Shown in pieces: positions 9,081-19,000 of a stretch of 64,000 bases of DNA. This stretch comes from Chitinophaga niabensis. Its GTDB lineage: Bacteria; Bacteroidota; Bacteroidia; Chitinophagales; Chitinophagaceae. Below the pieces are notes generated by a model. It was given only the letters and a program-made list of their open reading frames with translations. It did no database searches and was not told the origin of the DNA. Each line of letters starts with the position of its first letter. The stretch's first letter is position 1. The position numbers and the translations under genes were made by a program. The stretch spans positions 1,986,482-2,050,481 of the forward strand of contig NZ_FSRA01000001.1 in assembly GCF_900129465.1 (NCBI RefSeq), in the 5' to 3' direction.

Positions 9081-10184
9081 CTATACGTTGAAACGGAAGT
9101 GCATAACGTCACCATCATTTACAACGTACTCTTTACCTTCTATGCGTAAACGGCCATTATCACGGGCAGCAGCTTCAGAGCCATACTTCACGTAATCATC
9201 ATAAGAGATCACCTCTGCTTTAATGAATCCTTTTTCAAAATCCGTGTGGATCACACTCGCAGCCTGCGGCGCTTTCCAGCCGGTATGGATGGTCCATGCA
9301 CGTACTTCCTGCACACCTGCAGTGAAGTAAGTGATCAGGTCCAGCAGTTTGTAAGCAGAACGGATCAGGCGGTTCAGGCCGGGTTCTGTAAGTCCATATT
9401 CTGCAAAGAACAATTCTTTATCTGCAGGATCTTCCAGTTCGGTGATCTGTGCTTCAATGGAATTATTCATAATGATCACCTGTGCATTTTCTGCTTTCAC
9501 AGCTTCTTCCAGTGCCTTGGAAAATTTGTTGCCGGTATGAAGGGATGCTTCATCCACATTGGCTACGTATAATACCGGTTTTTCCGTGAGCAGGAAAAGA
9601 TCTGCAATTGCTACGCGCTCTTCTTTGGATAAGCCCAGCTCGCGGATGTTCTTTCCTTTCTCCAGGTGTTCCTGGCAGCGTTTCAGTATTTCAAATTCTA
9701 CTTTTGCTTTGGGATCACCACCGGTACGGGCCATTTTTTCTGTACGCGCCACCTTCTTCTCTACACTCTCCAGGTCTTTCAGCTGCAGTTCTGTATCGAT
9801 GATATCCTTATCACCCACAGGGTTGATAGGTCCTTCATCCCGGAGGATGTTATCATCTTCAAAACAACGGATCACGTGTACGATCGCATCTACTTCGCGG
9901 ATATTGGCCAGGAATTTATTTCCCAAACCCTCCCCTTTGCTGGCGCCTTTTACGAGGCCGGCAATGTCCACAAACTCCATGGTTGTGGGAACGGTACGGT
10001 TAGGTTTCACCAGCTCTTCCAGTTTTGAGATCCGGGTGTCCGGAACATCTACCAGGCCAACATTTGGCTCGATAGTACAAAAACGATAGTTGCTGGCTTG
10101 CGCCTTCGCGCTGTTGGATACAGCGTTAAACAAAGTGGACTTTCCTACGTTCGGCAATCCTACAATTCCTGCTTGCAAAGCCAT
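9081..10184 (-). CDS. ychF: YchF/Ola1-type ATPase
   Basis: 367 residues, full length. P-loop GLPNVGKS at residues 9-16, switch region DIAGLVKGASKGEGLGN, the G4-position motif NVDE in place of NKxD (which explains the ATP preference of this family), a central coiled-coil insertion, and a C-terminal TGS domain ending EYVVNDGDVMHFRFNV. YchF is a conserved ribosome-associated ATPase linked to oxidative stress responses. It is a single gene facing the TonB receptor; a TATCTTTG -7 box lies 18 bases upstream. Confidence 0.95.
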   Translation of the reverse strand: MALQAGIVGLPNVGKSTLFNAVSNSAKAQASNYRFCTIEPNVGLVDVPDTRISKLEELVKPNRTVPTTMEFVDIAGLVKGASKGEGLGNKFLANIREVDAIVHVIRCFEDDNILRDEGPINPVGDKDIIDTELQLKDLESVEKKVARTEKMARTGGDPKAKVEFEILKRCQEHLEKGKNIRELGLSKEERVAIADLFLLTEKPVLYVANVDEASLHTGNKFSKALEEAVKAENAQVIIMNNSIEAQITELEDPADKELFFAEYGLTEPGLNRLIRSAYKLLDLITYFTAGVQEVRAWTIHTGWKAPQAASVIHTDFEKGFIKAEVISYDDYVKYGSEAAARDNGRLRIEGKEYVVNDGDVMHFRFNV

Positions 10185-10201
10185 TTCTTAAAAAATTTGC
10201 G

Positions 10202-10209
10202 CAAAGATA
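10202..10209 (-). promoter_or_regulatory. possible -7 box for ychF
   Basis: Read on the minus strand this is TATCTTTG, fitting TAnnTTTG, 17 bases before the ychF start codon. No convincing -33 element is seen at 19-23 bases upstream. Confidence 0.4.
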
Positions 10210-10327
10210 GTGCATCTCAGCGAGTAATAGCGTGTTAAAATTTACTATTTTGGCTCCCGGTTGGCATTGTGTTAATCTGTAACTGATTGAAAATGATGCT
10301 AAACCGGTTTTAAACAAACCAAACATT

Positions 10328-11560
10328 ATGGCTTTAAACTATGTATGGATCGGCTTCTTTGTGATTGCTTTTATCGTGGCATTATGCAAACTGATCTTTT
10401 TAGGGGATACGGAGATCTTCGGGCTGATGACAAAAACATTGTTCGAAAGCGGTAAAACGGGTGCAGAGATCTCTATCGGCCTGGTAGGTGTAATGACCTT
10501 CTGGCTCGGCATCATGAAGATCGGGGAAAAGGCAGGTATGATCGAAAAGTTTGCCCGTTTTGTAAACCCGCTCTTCTCCAAGCTGTTCCCTCATATTCCT
10601 CCCAAAGATCCCGCTATGGGTTCTGTGGTAATGAACTTCTCCGCCAATATGCTGGGGCTGGACAATGCCGCCACTCCTATCGGGCTTAAAGCCATGAAAC
10701 AACTGCAGGACATCAACCCGGAGAAAGATACCGCCAGCGATGCGCAGATCATGTTCCTGGTACTGAACACCGCCGGGCTTACCATGATCCCTACTTCCGT
10801 AATGGCCGTGCGCTTATCCATGGGCGCCGCCAACCCCGCAGATATTTTCGTTCCCACCCTGATCGGTACTTTCATTTCCTTCTTATCCGGGATGATTGCA
10901 GTGGCCATGTATCAGCGTATTAACCTTTTTCGCCTGCCGGTATTGTTTTTTGTTGGAACCTTCATAGGAACGATGTATGGGTTCTATCGCCTGGTGCATA
11001 ATTTGCCTGCTGAACAGATCGCTACTTATACCGCGTCCATCGGTGGTATATTGATTTTTGCAGTTATCGTGTCCTTCCTGATGCAGGGGTTCATCAGAGG
11101 GATCAATGTGTACGATGCCTTTATTGAAGGGGCTAAAGAAGGTTTCACCACTGCGGTGATGATCATCCCCTATCTCGTGGCCATCCTGGTAGGCATCGGT
11201 GTTTTCAGGGTTACGGGCTGCCTGGATTTTATTACAGATGGCATTGCACTCCTGGTAGCATGGATGGGCCTGAATACAGATTTCGTACCCGCGTTGCCGG
11301 TAGGTATCATGAAAACCTTCAGCGGAGGCGCAGCACGCGGACTGATGGCTGACCTCATGAAAACACACGGGCCGGATTCTTTTGTAGGCAGATTAGGATG
11401 CATCATGCAGGGTTCCACCGAAACTACTTTTTATATTCTCGCATTGTACTTCGGTTCCGTGAACATCAAAAAAACAAGATATGCCCTCGCCTGCGGATTG
11501 ATTGCAGATGTGGTAGGTGTGGTTGCCGCTATTATTATCGGGTATATCTTTTTTCATTAA
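10328..11560 (+). CDS. SpmA/SpmB-like nucleoside-recognition membrane protein
   Basis: 410 residues, about nine to ten hydrophobic segments. Two nucleoside-recognition (Gate) domains can be seen in tandem: the first contains NFSANMLGLDNAATPIG and the second contains the phenylalanine/glycine-rich IMKTFSGGAARGLM and MQGSTETTFYILALYFG motifs. This is the arrangement of spore-maturation proteins A and B fused in one chain; in Bacteroidota, which do not sporulate, the role is unknown and a small-molecule transport or gating role is only inferred from the domain. It is followed after 37 bases by the YeiH-type transporter, probably in one operon. Confidence 0.85.
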   Translation: MALNYVWIGFFVIAFIVALCKLIFLGDTEIFGLMTKTLFESGKTGAEISIGLVGVMTFWLGIMKIGEKAGMIEKFARFVNPLFSKLFPHIPPKDPAMGSVVMNFSANMLGLDNAATPIGLKAMKQLQDINPEKDTASDAQIMFLVLNTAGLTMIPTSVMAVRLSMGAANPADIFVPTLIGTFISFLSGMIAVAMYQRINLFRLPVLFFVGTFIGTMYGFYRLVHNLPAEQIATYTASIGGILIFAVIVSFLMQGFIRGINVYDAFIEGAKEGFTTAVMIIPYLVAILVGIGVFRVTGCLDFITDGIALLVAWMGLNTDFVPALPVGIMKTFSGGAARGLMADLMKTHGPDSFVGRLGCIMQGSTETTFYILALYFGSVNIKKTRYALACGLIADVVGVVAAIIIGYIFFH

Positions 11561-11597
11561 ACAGACCACCAGGTATTACCAATTATATTATTAAAGA

Positions 11598-12863
11598 ATG
11601 AATCAGAAGAAAACATTACATGAGGACTGGATCGCAGTGATCCTGGCATTCACCAGCATCGCGCTGATCTGCGCGGGACTGCATCCCGCCATGCCAAAAT
11701 TTGAATGGAACGATGGCAACACCCTGCTGGCAAAATTGACAGACAGCGGTAACCTGGGCAGGATAGGCGGCCTTTTCCTTTGGGTACTGGGCAGCCTTTT
11801 CATCGCCTTCTTATTAAGCGGTAAACGTATCAGCTGGCAACTCATCACGGGCCTGGTGGCAGTGATGGCCATTTCCATGTTTGCACAGGTGATCACCGGC
11901 AACAATGCGGTGAAAGACCTGGGTATTGAGATCGTTTTGTTCAGCCTGCTGCTGGGCCTCTTTATCAGCAATGTACTCGGCGTACCGGAATGGTTAAAGC
12001 CCGTGCTGCAAACAGAGCTTTTCATCAAAACAGGATTGGTGCTGCTGGGTTCCGGTATTATCTTCCAGGAATTGATAAAGGGTGGTGGATTAGGTGTGAT
12101 GCAATCTGTAGTGGTGGTATTCACCGTATGGTATTTCACTTTCTGGCTCTGCAAAAAATTCAAACTGGATGATGAATTCAGGATGATGATCTCCAGCGCA
12201 GTATCCATCTGTGGTGTATCTGCCGCTATTGCTACTTCAGGCGCCATTGAAGGAGATAACAAAAAACTCTCTCACGTTATTTCACTGGTATTGATCGTGG
12301 CCATTCCCATGATGATCTTCATGCCTTATGTAGCCGTTTGGATGGATATGTCTCCTGCTGTAGCAGGCGCATGGCTGGGTGGTACCATCGATACTTCCGG
12401 CGCTGTGGTAGCAGCCGGTACCATGCTGGGGGAAGAAGCCCTGAAATATGCCACACTGGTAAAGTTCTCTCAGAACGTATTACTGGGGCTGGCAGCTTTT
12501 TTCATTTCCATCTGGTGGTCTTATTCCAAGAAAGAACTCAATCAGCCTAAACCGGGCTTACGCACTATCTGGGACCGTTTCCCCAAATTCGTGCTGGGCT
12601 TCATCGTTGTATCTTTAATCTTTTCCTTCGTACTACCGGGCGCGTTAGTGAAAGAAGTGAAAGGCAATATCAAAGACCTGCAAACCTGCTTCTTTGCATT
12701 GGCATTTGCCTGCATTGGGCTGGAAACCAAATTTACAGATATCTTCAAAATGGAGAACGGGCGGCCTGCCATGGCATTCATTATTGCACAGGTATTCAAT
12801 ATCCTTGTAACATTAGGCATCGCTTACCTTGTATTCGGCGGGGTGCTTTTCGAAAAGCCTTAA
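11598..12863 (+). CDS. YeiH/UPF0324 family putative sulfate exporter
   Basis: 421 residues with about eleven hydrophobic segments. The family signature regions are seen: LLLGLFISNVLGVPEWLKP, TGLVLLGSGIIF, SAVSICGVSAAIATSGAI and AGAWLGGTIDTSGAVVAAG. YeiH proteins are annotated as putative sulfate exporters; the substrate is mostly unproven. It follows the SpmA/SpmB-like protein by 37 bases and is closed by a strong terminator, so the two membrane proteins form a two-gene unit. Confidence 0.88.
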   Translation: MNQKKTLHEDWIAVILAFTSIALICAGLHPAMPKFEWNDGNTLLAKLTDSGNLGRIGGLFLWVLGSLFIAFLLSGKRISWQLITGLVAVMAISMFAQVITGNNAVKDLGIEIVLFSLLLGLFISNVLGVPEWLKPVLQTELFIKTGLVLLGSGIIFQELIKGGGLGVMQSVVVVFTVWYFTFWLCKKFKLDDEFRMMISSAVSICGVSAAIATSGAIEGDNKKLSHVISLVLIVAIPMMIFMPYVAVWMDMSPAVAGAWLGGTIDTSGAVVAAGTMLGEEALKYATLVKFSQNVLLGLAAFFISIWWSYSKKELNQPKPGLRTIWDRFPKFVLGFIVVSLIFSFVLPGALVKEVKGNIKDLQTCFFALAFACIGLETKFTDIFKMENGRPAMAFIIAQVFNILVTLGIAYLVFGGVLFEKP

Positions 12864-12866
12864 ATT

Positions 12867-12908
12867 AAAAAAGGGGCCGTATCCTACTTTGATACGGCCC
12901 CTTTTTAA
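12867..12908. terminator. bidirectional terminator between YeiH-type gene and MTH1187-type gene
   Basis: AAAAGGGGCCGTATC (from about 12869) pairs with GATACGGCCCCTTTT (12891-12905) around a 7-base loop, with A- and T-runs on both sides. It separates convergent genes and can work for both strands. Confidence 0.92.
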
Positions 12909-12910
12909 TA

Positions 12911-13210
12911 TCATTCATCGTATTTCCCTGTTTTATCCTCAATGCTCACATCTCCCCCACTATTGTTCTGGATCTTTATAAACACCAGGACCTGCCCGGC
13001 ACCGGCTTTAAAACATACTTCCTGCGCCTGCTTCACTACTTCCATCAACTGATCGTAAGTTCCTTCCATCACTGTTTCAAAGGGGCATACCCTGTACTTC
13101 ACGCCGGAGTTATGGATCACGGCAATGGCTTCGTCTACAACGGCATATACTTTATCCGCCGCTACCTGGGGCAATATCTGCAAGGCCAGGTTGATTATAT
13201 GATCATGCAT
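12911..13210 (-). CDS. MTH1187/YkoF-type thiamine-binding family protein
   Basis: 99 residues matching the small ferredoxin-like MTH1187 family (DUF77): residues 5-20 beta strand, the VYAVVDEAIAVIHNSGVKYRVCPFETVMEG core and a second helix followed by VLVFIKIQNN. Family members bind thiamine or related pyrimidines in some structures, so a carrier or sensor role is possible but not shown here. The gene starts 5 bases after the stop of the GNAT-nitrilase fusion, so it is translationally linked to it. Confidence 0.82.
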   Translation of the reverse strand: MHDHIINLALQILPQVAADKVYAVVDEAIAVIHNSGVKYRVCPFETVMEGTYDQLMEVVKQAQEVCFKAGAGQVLVFIKIQNNSGGDVSIEDKTGKYDE

Positions 13211-13215
13211 ATGGT

Positions 13216-14739
13216 CTATTTTTTCTTTAATACTACTTCATACAGGTCGTGCCGCATATCCTTCAGCGTTTGCACACTGCCAAAGGCATGCAGCTCTTTT
13301 AATAATACAAGGTCTACATCTGCTACAACAATCATTTCTGTATTAGGCGTAGCATCAGCCTTTACACCTGTTACCGGGAAGGCAAAGTCAGAAGGTGTGA
13401 GTACTGCAGATTGCGCATACTGAAGGTCCATATTCGATACCCTGGGCAGGTTACCCACGCAGCCGGCAATGGCTACATAACATTCATTCTCCACCGCCCT
13501 GGCCTGTGCGCAGAAGCGTACACGGTTGTACCCATTCTGCGTATCCGTGAGGAAGGGTACGAACAGTATCTGCATGCCCTGTTTGGCCAGGATGCGGCCG
13601 AGTTCAGGAAATTCCACATCGTAACAGATCAGGATACCTACCTTTCCGCAATCCGTGTCAAATACATGAATGTCGCTCCCGCCTTTCATACCCCAGGCAT
13701 TTACCTCGCTGGGGGTTGGATGGATCTTGATGTAATGGTCCCATGTACCATCCCTGCGGCAGAGATAGGAAATATTATACAGTTGCTCTTCTATCACAAT
13801 GGGCATGGTACCTGTAATGATATTTACATTATAAGCTACTGCCAGTTTTGAAAATTCTCCTCTTAACCGTTCTGTGTACTTGGCCAGCCCCCTGATGGCC
13901 GCAGCAGGCCCCAGTTGGTTGAATTCAAGCATCAGGGGGGCATTGAAGAACTCGGGGAATACCGCAAAATCTGCTTCATAATCACTCACGGCGTCTACAA
14001 AGAACTCCATCTGTTCCAGCATCCCCTCGATCCCCTTGTATGCACGCATCTGCCATTGCACCAGGCCAATGCGCACCGTGGATTTATTATAACGGATGGT
14101 ATCCTGGTCTTTCTCGTAATAGATATTATACCATTGCAGCAGTGTGGCAAAACCTTTGGAAGCCTCATCCATCGGCAGGTAGTTACGCAGTATCTTCTTA
14201 ACGATAAAATCGTTGGAGAACTGGAAAGTAAGCGTGGGATCATAGATCTCTTTATCACGCACCTTCTCAATATAATCCCTGGGTGTTAGCTGGTCCGCAT
14301 ACTTTTCATAATTGGGAATGCGGCCGCCGGCTACAATACCTTCCAGGTTGAGGCGTTCACACAATACCTTACGTGTATCGTATAACCGCCGTGCAAGGCG
14401 TTTGCCACGGTAATCAGGGTTTACAAATACTTCTATGCCATACAGGGTATCTCCTTTGGGATTATGCGTGCTGAAAGTGTAGTAACCGGTGATCTGCTCA
14501 TAGGTATGATCGTCCCCGAACTTTTCATAATCTACGATGATGGACAGCGCACAACCCACCACCTTGCCATTCACGGTAACGGCTATCTGCCCTTCAGGGA
14601 ACAGCTCTATCAGCCGCTGAATAGTCCCTTCGCGCCAGTAACTGCCCTGCATGTCCGCATAAGCCGATACCATGGACTCTTTCAGGTCCTTATAATCCTC
14701 TGCCGTCAACAGACGGACTTCAATCGTTTCTTCTGCCAT
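13216..14739 (-). CDS. GNAT acetyltransferase - carbon-nitrogen hydrolase fusion
   Basis: About 507 residues from the ATG at 14739 (MAEETIEVRL), chosen because the family begins here; an upstream start at 14799 would add 20 residues of poor character. Residues about 5-190 are a GNAT domain (FVNPDYRGKRLARRLYD holds the acyl-CoA loop). Residues about 225-500 are a nitrilase-superfamily domain with the three catalytic residues visible: Glu in VFPEFFNAP, Lys in YIKIHPTPSE and Cys in ILICYDVEFPEL. Such fusions are known in Bacteroidota and elsewhere, with no settled substrate; an amide is presumably hydrolysed and an amine acetylated. It is followed by the MTH1187-type gene. Confidence 0.9.
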   Translation of the reverse strand: MAEETIEVRLLTAEDYKDLKESMVSAYADMQGSYWREGTIQRLIELFPEGQIAVTVNGKVVGCALSIIVDYEKFGDDHTYEQITGYYTFSTHNPKGDTLYGIEVFVNPDYRGKRLARRLYDTRKVLCERLNLEGIVAGGRIPNYEKYADQLTPRDYIEKVRDKEIYDPTLTFQFSNDFIVKKILRNYLPMDEASKGFATLLQWYNIYYEKDQDTIRYNKSTVRIGLVQWQMRAYKGIEGMLEQMEFFVDAVSDYEADFAVFPEFFNAPLMLEFNQLGPAAAIRGLAKYTERLRGEFSKLAVAYNVNIITGTMPIVIEEQLYNISYLCRRDGTWDHYIKIHPTPSEVNAWGMKGGSDIHVFDTDCGKVGILICYDVEFPELGRILAKQGMQILFVPFLTDTQNGYNRVRFCAQARAVENECYVAIAGCVGNLPRVSNMDLQYAQSAVLTPSDFAFPVTGVKADATPNTEMIVVADVDLVLLKELHAFGSVQTLKDMRHDLYEVVLKKK

Positions 14740-14762
14740 AATTATAGGAAAGTTAAGAAAAT

Positions 14763-14780
14763 TATATTTGCTTACATTTG
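14763..14780 (+). promoter_or_regulatory. two adjacent -7-type boxes before the glycosyltransferase
   Basis: TATATTTG (14763-14770) and TACATTTG (14773-14780) both fit TAnnTTTG and lie 41 and 31 bases before the ATG at 14812. A clear -33 TTTG was not found, so only the -7 position is proposed. Confidence 0.35.
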
Positions 14781-14811
14781 TGCCTGAATTTTTCCCCATC
14801 CTTCCAACTTT

Positions 14812-16005
14812 ATGATCATTCAGAACAGAGACATTGTAATCGTAGGCCTACAGCCCTGGTATACCAAAATAGGGAGCAATTGCAAGAACATCGCGCTGGA
14901 GTTTGCCCGTCATAACAGGGTACTATACGTTAACTCAGCATTAGACCGGCGTACGGTGATGCTGAGCAGCAAAGACCCTGATATTGCGGAACATATACAG
15001 ATCTCAAAAGGCAATGGAGAAAACCTGCTGAAGGTGCAGGAGAATTTCTGGAACCTCTACCCTAAGCGCATCCTGGAATCCATCAGCTTTCTGCCTTTTA
15101 CCAGCCTTTTTATGCTGGGCAACCGGATCAACAATAAAAGGTTTGCGGCAGACATACAGGAAGCCGTGGATAAACTGGGTTTTAAAGATATCCTCCTCTT
15201 CAACGATAATGATATCTACCGCGGCTATTACCTGAAAGAAATGCTGAAACCGGCGCAATACATCTACTATAGCCGGGACAACCTGGTAGCCATGGATTTC
15301 TGGAAGAAACATGGCAGTAAACTGGAACCTAAACATATTGCTAAGGCAGACGTATGCGTGGCCAATTCCCTCTATCTCACGGAAATGCTGCTGCAGTATA
15401 ATAAGAACAGTTATTATGTGGGCCAGGGTTGCGACCTGCGTTTATTTGATCCGGCAAAAGCCCTGGATAAACCTGCGGAGCTGGTTGGGTTAAAAGGGCC
15501 GGTGATCGGTTATGTAGGGGCACTCACAGCTATGCGCATCGATCCGGCTATATTAATGTACATCAGCCGGGAAAGGCCGGATTGGCATGTAGTACTTGTT
15601 GGGCCGGAAGATGAAGTGTTCCGGCAATCCGCCCTGCATCAGCAACCGAATGTACATTTCCTTGGGCGGAAAGACATGTCCGCACTGCCTGCCTTCCTGC
15701 AGCATTTTGACGTATGCCTCAACCCGCAGTTAGTGAACCCCATCACCATCGGTAATTATCCTTTAAAGATAGATGAATACCTGGCTATGGGTAAACCCTC
15801 TGTGGCTACCGCTACCAAAACCATGGAGCTGTTCAAAGATTATGTACACTTAGCTGATTCCGTGGAAGCATATGTGCCGCTGATAGAAAAAGCGTTGCAG
15901 GAAAATGATCCTGCGCTAACAGCAGCAAGGATCGCCTTTGCACGATCACATACCTGGGAAAATTCAGTTGGAGATATTTATAAAGCAATAAGCGGAACCA
16001 GGTAA
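14812..16005 (+). CDS. glycosyltransferase, GT-B fold, family 1/4-like
   Basis: 397 residues. The N-terminal half starts with a GT-B strand (IVIVGLQPWYTKIGSNCKNIALEFA) and the C-terminal half has the nucleotide-sugar part with VIGYVGALTAMRIDP, VHFLGRKDMSALPAFL and a YPLKIDEYLAMGKPSVAT segment, in which the glutamate is the usual nucleotide-contacting residue. Related proteins include TuaH-like and capsule glycosyltransferases; donor and acceptor cannot be read from sequence. It stands alone between an opposite-strand gene and a strong terminator, just outside the polysaccharide locus. Confidence 0.85.
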   Translation: MIIQNRDIVIVGLQPWYTKIGSNCKNIALEFARHNRVLYVNSALDRRTVMLSSKDPDIAEHIQISKGNGENLLKVQENFWNLYPKRILESISFLPFTSLFMLGNRINNKRFAADIQEAVDKLGFKDILLFNDNDIYRGYYLKEMLKPAQYIYYSRDNLVAMDFWKKHGSKLEPKHIAKADVCVANSLYLTEMLLQYNKNSYYVGQGCDLRLFDPAKALDKPAELVGLKGPVIGYVGALTAMRIDPAILMYISRERPDWHVVLVGPEDEVFRQSALHQQPNVHFLGRKDMSALPAFLQHFDVCLNPQLVNPITIGNYPLKIDEYLAMGKPSVATATKTMELFKDYVHLADSVEAYVPLIEKALQENDPALTAARIAFARSHTWENSVGDIYKAISGTR

Positions 16006-16025
16006 GTTCCGGAAGACCTTATAAA

Positions 16026-16066
16026 ACAAAAAGCGGGGCTCTCATCAAGTCCCGCTTTTTGTTTTT
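16026..16066 (+). terminator. terminator between glycosyltransferase and PKD protein
   Basis: AAAACAAAAAGCGGG at 16024-16038 pairs with CCCGCTTTTTGTTTT at 16051-16065. Long A- and T-runs on the two sides allow use from both strands, which suits the convergent genes. Confidence 0.9.
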
Positions 16067-16081
16067 AATCAGTTTAATAAC

Positions 16082-19000
16082 CTAGTGACCGATCTTGACG
16101 AACTTCTCCGTCCATTTCTTAAAGTTAGGACCTGCCACATTTAAGATATAATGGCCATTCGGTAATTCGCTCAGCTGGATATCTTCCTGCAACCTGTCAA
16201 TAAAGTTGGTAGAGAATTGTTTCCAGAGCTTACCGCTGATATCATAGATCTCGATATTAACCTTATAGGAACCTTTCCGCTGAATGTTCAGCCTTGCAAA
16301 GGTGCTGACAGGATTAGGGGTCAGGCTCGCCGTATCGCCCTTCGCGCCGTTACTATTGTCCAGTACCCGCACATTGAAGGAAGTATTTGTTTTGGCGCCT
16401 TTGTTATCCGTTACAGCAAGCTGGAATACATACTCACCTTTGATCAGGCCTGTAATATTAGTCTGTGCTTTTTGTGCATCCCAGATAAGGCTGTTATTAG
16501 GGCCTGTCAGCTGGATCCATTCATACGTACTGATCGTTCCATCGCTGTCGTAAGAAGTAGAACCGTTCACCTGAACGCTGTTATCAGGCAGCGTAATCTC
16601 CAGGTTGCCCTGTGTAAGTGCCACAGGCGGTTTGTTTTCAGGTGTTTGTGCCGGTAATACAGAAATGGTTACCCTTGCCGTAGCCGTAGCGTTGGCATTA
16701 TCCGTTACCGTTAGTTCAAACACATACTGCCCTTCCGTTGTAAGATCTGTAATAGCAGTGCTCATGGCATTGGGAGAACCAATGCTGCCTGAAGCGCCGC
16801 TGATCTTTTTCCAGCTGTAGCTTATTATGGTTCCATCTTCGTCTGTAGAGGAGCTGCCATCCAGCGAAGTACCTGTTACCGGCAGGATGATGGTAAGATT
16901 ACCATTCACCCTGGCCGTGGGCAGTTTATTTGCCGGTGTGTTCACCACTACTTTCACCTGTACGGAACTGGTAGCGTTGCCGTTATCTTTAACTGTCAGT
17001 TCAAAAATGTATTGGCCTGCAGCTGTGAGGTTCGTAATGTCCGTTCTCGCAGCTGAAGGAGCCGCAATGGTTCCGGTAACCGGGCCGCTCAATTGTTTCC
17101 AGGCATAGGAAACAATGCTGCCATCCAGGTCAACTGAAGGGCTGCCATCCAATGTAGCAGTGGTTACAGGCAGGGTGATATTTACATCTCCGCTGGTTTG
17201 TGCTACAGGTGGTTTATTGATCACTTCCGGATTCACCGTGATGGTAACGTTGCTGGAAGCACTTAAGCCCTGGTTATCTGTTACGGTGAGTTCGTATACA
17301 TATACCCCTTCCAGCGTATAACCTGTTACGGTTGTTCTGCTGGCACTGGTCACCGTAATATTGCCACCCGCAGGGCCACCCAGTTTTCTCCAGGAGTAAG
17401 AGGCGATGCTGCCATCCGGGTCTGAAGATGCAGAACCATCCAGTTGTACGCTGTTCACCGGTAAAGTAATAGTAGTATTGAAACCTGCTCTTGCAACAGG
17501 TGGCCTGTTTGCTCCGCCAGCCACTACAACCACTTTTACCTGGTCTGTAGCAGAAGCGCCCGCATTATCCGTCACACTTAGCTGGTATACATATTCACCG
17601 GCAATGGTTAAACCGGTAAGCGTTGTTTTACTGGCATTGGCAGTGGTAATAGCACCTCCCGCAGGGCCACTCACTTTCGTCCACGCATACGTGGTAATAG
17701 TACCATCAGCATCGGAAGAAGCAGAACCATCCAGTTGTGCAGTATTTGTTGGCAGTGTAATGGATATATCGCCGCCCGCATTGGCAACAGGCAGTTTATT
17801 TACACCCGGTAATACCGTGATCTTCACATAATCTGTTTCCCTGGCGCCTGCATCATCTTTCACTTCTAACTGGAACAGGTAATCTCCCGCAAGCGTTAAA
17901 CCGGTAACAGTTGTTCTGCTGGCAGAGGGGCTGCCTATATTACCCACGGCAGGGCCGCTGATCTTCGTCCAGTTATAATAAGTAATAGTACCATCCGGGT
18001 CGGAAGAAGCAGAACCATCCAGCTGTACAGTATTCACAGGCAGGGTGATGGTAATATCAACGCCGGCATTGGAGATCGGTTTCTGGTTAGCAGCCGCTTT
18101 CACCGTGATCGTAACATTGCTGGAAGTGCTTAATCCCTGGTTATCTGTTACAGTCAGTTCATAAACATATGTACCATCCAGCGTATACCCTGTTACCGTT
18201 GTTTTAGCAGCATTTGCAGTGGTGATCGTACCACTTGCAGGGCCACCGAGCTTCTTCCAGGAATAAGCGGCAATGCTGCCATCCGGGTCAGAAGAAGCAG
18301 AACCATCCAGTTCCACGCTATTTACAGGCAATGTGATGGTGGTATTAAAACCGGCTTTGGCCACAGGCGGTTGATTTGATCCACCTGTTATTACCACCAC
18401 TTTTACCTGGTCTGTAACAGTAGTGCCGCCATTATCCTTCACACTTAATTCATACACATATTCACCTGCAATGGTTAAACCAGTGATCGTTGTTTTATTG
18501 GCATTGGCAGTGGTGATAGCACCTCCTGCAGGACCGCTGATCTTCGTCCAGGTATAATTGGTGATGGTACCATCCGGATCAGAAGAAGCAGAGCCATCCA
18601 GCTGGGCTGTACTGGCAGGGAGGATAACAGTTACATCTGCACCCGCATTGGCTACAGGTGGTTTGTTAGCCGGCGCATCTGTTACCGTTACTTTTACCTG
18701 TGCAGTAGCCTTACCACCGTTGTTATCTGTTACTGTCAGTTCATACAAATAATCACCGGCAATAGTTAAACCAGTCACAGCAGTTTTACTGACATTGGCA
18801 GTGCTGATAGCACCTGCGGCAGGGCCGCTGATCTTCACCCAGGAATAGGTACTGATAGTACCATCCGGATCGGAAGAAGCAGAACCATCCAGCTGTGCCG
18901 TACTGGTGGGCAGTGTGATGGTTACATTAGTGCCTGCATTGGCAACAGGCAGTTTATTGGCAGAAGGTAATACCGTCACTTTCACCTGGTCTGTAGCACT

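Noticed and set aside
13915..14289. Plus-strand frames opposite the GNAT-nitrilase fusion
   Set aside because: Shadow frames of a conserved enzyme with all catalytic residues present.
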